Shown here: positions 60,325 to 64,000 of the stretch, in pieces
Layout: each line of letters starts with the position of its first letter
Numbering within the stretch: position 1 is the first letter of the stretch
Origin: Pseudomonas saponiphila
GTDB lineage: Bacteria > Pseudomonadota > Gammaproteobacteria > Pseudomonadales > Pseudomonadaceae
DNA: 64,000 nucleotides
Assembly (NCBI RefSeq): GCF_900105185.1
Contig: NZ_FNTJ01000003.1
Span: 62,001-126,000 of the forward strand
Direction: 5' to 3'
The notes under the pieces: generated by a model
Databases searched by the model: none
The model's input: only the letters and a program-made list of their open reading frames with translations
Told to the model about the DNA's origin: nothing
Position numbers and translations under genes: made by a program

Positions 60325-63310
60325 ACTTGCCGTCAGTCTGGAAGGTGTAATGCCCGTTCAGCAGGATGTGCCGCCAGGCCGCTGGCGACATCTGCGTGAT
60401 CAACGCCAGCGCCTTGGCATTGCCAGCTGCCTCGTACTTCGTCAGCAGCAGGGACAGGATCGCCGAGTTGTAGAAGATGATCGCGTTGCCGATCAGCCTG
60501 GCGCACTGGTTGCTGATCTCGATTTCGATGTCGGTGCGGCCGGTCAATTCCTTCTTCCCACCGACTTGGGCGATGGTCGAGCGTAGCTGGTGATAGGACT
60601 CAATGCGGTTCTGCGAGCGGTGAACATTACGCTCCAGTTGCGGGTCGCGCAGGTAGCGCAGTGTGTAGATACTGCGGATGAGCTTGTCGAACTCGAAGAT
60701 TGCGCGCCGCGTCGGGTTCGGCGCCGTATAGGTGCACAGCTTGCGGATCAGCGTGCCCTGCGTCATTTCCTTCAGGCCCAGTGTGGCGACGATTCGGTCG
60801 ATGTTCGCCTTCTCACCGACGATGAGTTGCCGGTCGATCTGGCCAGCCGGCCGGATCAGGCATTTCTCGTACAATGCCAGATCATCGGCGCAATACAGCT
60901 CCTGCAACTGGTCGTCGAGGTCGGTGAAGCGCGGCTCGAAACGAAGTCCGAACCAGTGCAGGATGGCGAAGTTGGCCTTGTTGATGCTGTGCATGTCGCC
61001 GGTGATCGCGCTCGGCACGATGTCCGACGTGTTGCGGTACCAGATGTCGAACACGTGGTGAGCCTCGTACTCGTGTGCGCCTATCAGGTAGCCGTTCAAC
61101 GGCACGTGATTGCACAGCAGCGTGTAGGCGACGACGCCCTTGCCGCGGCCGAAATATTTGCGCGAGTAGCGCGCCTTCACAGTTGGTCGCTCGACGCCGA
61201 ATTTCTGCCCATCAACGGCACCGTACAACGAATCGAGGTCGAACGAGTAATGCGGGAAGATCGGCAGTGCGGCGATGGCGTTGCTGATGCAATCGTTGGC
61301 CACATGTAGCGTCGCCTGGCGCAGGTACTGCTGGTAGGTACTCTCCAGGACGTGGTACGGGATGTCGCTGGTACGTGCCATAACCTGGTTGCCGTGGTTC
61401 ATGGCTTGGGCAATGATCACCGCCATCAGACTGTCGGCGTCGGCTACCTTCTTCGCATAGCGTGGCTGCAATGGTGTCAGCGCCGACAGGAACTGGCACT
61501 GGCCGTTGACGAAGCGAAACACGTCGGCGACATCGCAGTATGGCAGTTGCTCGTAGAGAGCTTGCTCGCGCGCCTTCTGGTTCTCCCCCTTGGGCTTGCG
61601 CCAGGTCAGTCTCTGCGTGTCCTTGTCGTATTCCAGGTGCGTCAGCTTGCCCTGTTTCAGCTCGCGATTGAACGCCACCCATTGCGCACGCAACTCGGCC
61701 GCCAGTGCATCGAGCTGGGCACTGACCGGCTGCCGCAGGAAGGGGATGTCCATCTGCGCGAGCACGGCGGCTTTCTCGTCCATCGAAACCAACTCGTCGG
61801 ACAAATGCCGGTGCTGCAAGCTGTCGTCAATGTAGAGCTCGCCCGCCTGGAAGCGTTTCCTGACCTGACGGTAAAGCCAGAATTCGTAACGATCGGCATG
61901 CAGGCCTGTCGGCGTGCCTTCGGCATCGAACATCAGCAGGTACGGACGCAAGCGTTTCGGCAGCGTTGCCGCCGGACATTCGTCGAGTGGCCGTTGTGAT
62001 AGGCGCTGCTGCTTGGCGAACACGCTCTTGGCCCAAGTCAGCGCCGCGAGCCATGGGTTATCGGGGGCCGTGCCGGCGAAGTCGAGCGCGACGTACAGCG
62101 GCCGTAGATGGCGTCGAATGCGTTCGGCCAGGCCGTCCACCGCCTGCCAGTGCAGCGCCAGTTTGTTCAGTGGCTTGACGCTCATGCGCTGCGCCGTGTT
62201 TTGCAGCAATTCCCTGGACATGATTTTGTAGGCGCGTTGGCGCACCTCGCCGAACGGCGTCGGATCGGCCACGCTGTCGTCCACGTACAGCGACAGCAGG
62301 CGGCCAACCTGCGGCGTTTCCTGATGGCGTCGCAGCTGTTCGGCGACAAAGGACTGTTTCGCACCCGTGCGGCTCTCGTCCTCAAGTTTTTTCATGTGGA
62401 AGGCCATCGCGTCGACCAGGTTGTCGGTGAGCTGCCGGTAACGTACCCAGGCATAGCACAGCAGGTAGAGCCGGGTCTGCTCCGCCTTCAGGTGGCGCAG
62501 GTCATGGACGGTATAGAAGTTCGCCAGGCTCGCGTAGTACAGCAGGTTCTGCTGCGAGATGCCGAGCTTGGGCAGCAGCGCCTTGGCGATCCCGTGCAAG
62601 GACTTCAGCGTGGCGCGCTTCTCGCGCTCCCCTGCCATCTGACGCCAGCCGAAATCTTTAGCGTCCTGCTTGAGCGCTGCCAGTTGAGACAGGGTGTCGT
62701 CACGCACCAGGAGCTGGCCCAGCGCAGCTTTGGCCGATTCGTCCAACACTTCTGCCAGCAAGCCGCCCAAGCGCCTGCGTTCGGTGGACAGGGCTTCACT
62801 GACCAGCTCTTGTAAGGTGGTGTGGCCGGGCCGGATGATTTTGTGCTCGCTGAGCCAAACGATCAGTTCGGCGGCCACGAATCCTGGCATTACGTCGCGC
62901 CGCACGATCTGTTCAGCCTGCTGTGCCAGTTGCGGCAGGAAGCTAGCCGCCCACGACCGGTAGCCGAACAGTTCGGCGATCTGACCCCTCTGGCTGTAGT
63001 GCTCATGCTTGGTGATCGCCTTGCGTTCGAACGCTTCGCCGTGGAAATAGCGACTCAGCACGAAGGCGCAATCGTCCTCGACCTCATGCCAATCGAAGCG
63101 GAAGAAAGCATGCTTGGCCTTGAAGTAGCCGATCTGCAAGACGCAATAGACTTGGGCCTGCAGGCTAGGCCGGCTGCTGGCGAACGCCAGTTCAGATTCG
63201 GCCAACGCCAGGTATTCCAGCCGCTGAGCATCGTCGAAGTCCGGTAGGCGGTACAAGGCTTCCTGCTCTGCGTCAGAAAAGACGGTGAGTAGCTTATTCT
63301 TGTTGCTCAT
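60281..63310 (-). CDS. tnpA: Tn3-family transposase
   Basis: 1009 residues from ATG 63310 (MSNKNKLLTVFSDAEQEALYRL). The RNase H-like C-terminal half has YGAVDGQKFGVERPTVKARY (D), TGDMHSINKANFAIL (D) and RNVHRSQNRIESYHQLR (E). Length is full. The frame is open to 63331 but the coupling to tnpR favours 63310. It catalyses replicative transposition. Intact. Confidence 0.95.
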   Translation of the reverse strand: MSNKNKLLTVFSDAEQEALYRLPDFDDAQRLEYLALAESELAFASSRPSLQAQVYCVLQIGYFKAKHAFFRFDWHEVEDDCAFVLSRYFHGEAFERKAITKHEHYSQRGQIAELFGYRSWAASFLPQLAQQAEQIVRRDVMPGFVAAELIVWLSEHKIIRPGHTTLQELVSEALSTERRRLGGLLAEVLDESAKAALGQLLVRDDTLSQLAALKQDAKDFGWRQMAGEREKRATLKSLHGIAKALLPKLGISQQNLLYYASLANFYTVHDLRHLKAEQTRLYLLCYAWVRYRQLTDNLVDAMAFHMKKLEDESRTGAKQSFVAEQLRRHQETPQVGRLLSLYVDDSVADPTPFGEVRQRAYKIMSRELLQNTAQRMSVKPLNKLALHWQAVDGLAERIRRHLRPLYVALDFAGTAPDNPWLAALTWAKSVFAKQQRLSQRPLDECPAATLPKRLRPYLLMFDAEGTPTGLHADRYEFWLYRQVRKRFQAGELYIDDSLQHRHLSDELVSMDEKAAVLAQMDIPFLRQPVSAQLDALAAELRAQWVAFNRELKQGKLTHLEYDKDTQRLTWRKPKGENQKAREQALYEQLPYCDVADVFRFVNGQCQFLSALTPLQPRYAKKVADADSLMAVIIAQAMNHGNQVMARTSDIPYHVLESTYQQYLRQATLHVANDCISNAIAALPIFPHYSFDLDSLYGAVDGQKFGVERPTVKARYSRKYFGRGKGVVAYTLLCNHVPLNGYLIGAHEYEAHHVFDIWYRNTSDIVPSAITGDMHSINKANFAILHWFGLRFEPRFTDLDDQLQELYCADDLALYEKCLIRPAGQIDRQLIVGEKANIDRIVATLGLKEMTQGTLIRKLCTYTAPNPTRRAIFEFDKLIRSIYTLRYLRDPQLERNVHRSQNRIESYHQLRSTIAQVGGKKELTGRTDIEIEISNQCARLIGNAIIFYNSAILSLLLTKYEAAGNAKALALITQMSPAAWRHILLNGHYTFQTDGKFIDLDALVAGLELG

Positions 63311-63929
63311 CGACCGTCCTTCCCGCACCACGCCAACCTGCTCGCGTCAATGTTTCGATCAACGTAGTGCGCTTGACATTGAAGTTGCGGCACACCGCCG
63401 CCTTAGACATGCCGCCATCGAGCGCGGCGACGATGGCGTCCAGCTTCTCACCAGTGATCGCCTGCGGCCGGCCGCCGATCCGGCCGCGTTTGCGTGCGGC
63501 GGCCAAGCCCGCGACGACGCGCTCCTGAATCAAGGCGCGCTCGTACTGCGCGAGCGCACCGAACACCTGGAACAGGAATTCGCCCGAGGGCGTCGTAGTG
63601 TCCAGGTTCTCTGTCAGCGAGCGGAACGCCACCCGCTTGTCCTTGAGCGAAGTCACAATGGCGAGCAGGTGCGACAGCGAGCGACCGAGCCGGTCGAGTT
63701 TCCACACCACCAGCACATCGCCGGCTCGAACGAACTCAAGCGCCCGCGCCAAGCCGGCACGGTCATCCTTCGCGCCAGAGGCACGATCCTCAAACAGGTG
63801 ACGCGGATCGACGCCGGCGGCGAGCAGCGCGTCGCGCTGCAAGTCCGTGCTCTGGCGGTCGGAGTCCGACGACACGCGCATGTAGCCAACCAACATAGGC
63901 GGATAACCATCAAAAACAGGTTTCCGCAT
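63294..63929 (-). CDS. tnpR: Serine resolvase of the Tn3-family element
   Basis: 211 residues from ATG 63929, or 200 from ATG 63896 (MLVGYMRVSSDSDRQ). Ser in YMRVSS is the catalytic nucleophile region; VWKLDRLGRS and the C-terminal helix-turn-helix (KAAVCRNFNVKRTTLIETL) complete the resolvase/invertase family. It resolves cointegrates at res, expected in 63930-64000 and beyond. The stop overlaps the tnpA start by 17 bp. Confidence 0.93.
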   Translation of the reverse strand: MRKPVFDGYPPMLVGYMRVSSDSDRQSTDLQRDALLAAGVDPRHLFEDRASGAKDDRAGLARALEFVRAGDVLVVWKLDRLGRSLSHLLAIVTSLKDKRVAFRSLTENLDTTTPSGEFLFQVFGALAQYERALIQERVVAGLAAARKRGRIGGRPQAITGEKLDAIVAALDGGMSKAAVCRNFNVKRTTLIETLTRAGWRGAGRTVDEQQE

Positions 63930-64000
63930 AATAGTGAATAGCGATAGAGTTTTCCGTACATTTTTGAGGGGGTGTTGCACAGGTAGCACAGCGGCGGCTG
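63930..64000. other. Region upstream of tnpR, probable res site
   Basis: AT-rich DNA before tnpR (ATAATAGTGAATAGCGATAG) sits where Tn3-family elements carry res and the tnpR promoter. The three res subsites cannot be delimited in the 71 bp available. Confidence 0.4.

Larger units (their letters stand above)
60249..64000 (-). mobile_element. Tn3-family transposon (partial, runs off the window)
   Basis: Contains tnpA and tnpR on the same strand, with tnpR upstream and overlapping by 17 bp. The left end lies within the last codons of the MmyB-like regulator. The res site and any cargo would lie right of 63930; the right terminus is not in the window. Confidence 0.85.

Overview
This window reads as an accessory segment of a large Pseudomonas plasmid. 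The evidence is TOL-type xyl genes, Pseudomonas-style IS5, IS21, IS630, IS66 and Tn3-family elements, two RES/Xre toxin-antitoxin pairs, an EexN-like entry-exclusion lipoprotein, and many small orphan genes. No replication, partition or rRNA/tRNA gene was recognised. Embedded in it is a block of about 11.6 kb that looks alphaproteobacterial (sphingomonad-like) by gene content; that origin is inference.

Layout. (1) 1-13188: plasmid cargo. It holds a SprT-like metalloprotease, a uracil-DNA-glycosylase-fold protein, a nucleotidyltransferase, a C39-like cysteine peptidase, a zinc-ribbon membrane protein, a five-copy 15-bp repeat, a RES/Xre pair, a secreted PslG-like glycosidase and a scar of broken genes (TniA/TnsB-like N-terminus, HhH fragment). 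(2) 13189-27783: two copies of one IS1380-family element in the same orientation. They enclose a foreign block with a Rieske oxygenase/SCP2 operon, a TetR regulator with matching operators, two MFS transporters, a truncated flavin amine oxidase, an IS21 element, SSB and a TraC/DUF6437-like protein. The block begins with the C-terminal part and ends with the N-terminal part of one tyrosine integrase. The parts join codon-exactly at CTAG, which points to integration of a circle by recombination between IS copies. (3) 27784-42911: a complete TOL-type meta pathway, xylXYZ-[IS5]-L-T-E-G-F-J-Q-K-I-H, converting benzoate/toluates to pyruvate and acetyl-CoA. A dead OprD-like porin and a BenE-like benzoate transporter follow. 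(4) 42912-50965: IS630, IS66 debris with a group II intron 3' remnant, an N-terminally truncated xylS, a recombinase fragment, and an unknown gene of about 608 codons split by an IS21 with a 6-bp target duplication. (5) 50966-64000: a second RES/Xre pair, then an apparently intact minus-strand operon (ALAS-family synthase, GNAT, Gfo/Idh/MocA, AsnB-type amidotransferase, MFS, LysR, EexN-like lipoprotein) with a divergent MmyB-like regulator clipped by a Tn3-family transposon that runs off the window.

Working picture. The meta operon is enzymatically complete but its control has been rebuilt. The upstream activator region of Pm has been replaced by IS1380, an IS5 sits between xylZ and xylL, and XylS has lost its effector domain. 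The best candidate for an undescribed system is the ALAS/GNAT/MocA/AsnB/MFS operon. It resembles the logic of alaremycin-type 5-aminolevulinate analogue biosynthesis, and its ALAS has Ser where glycine-specific enzymes carry the substrate-selecting Thr.
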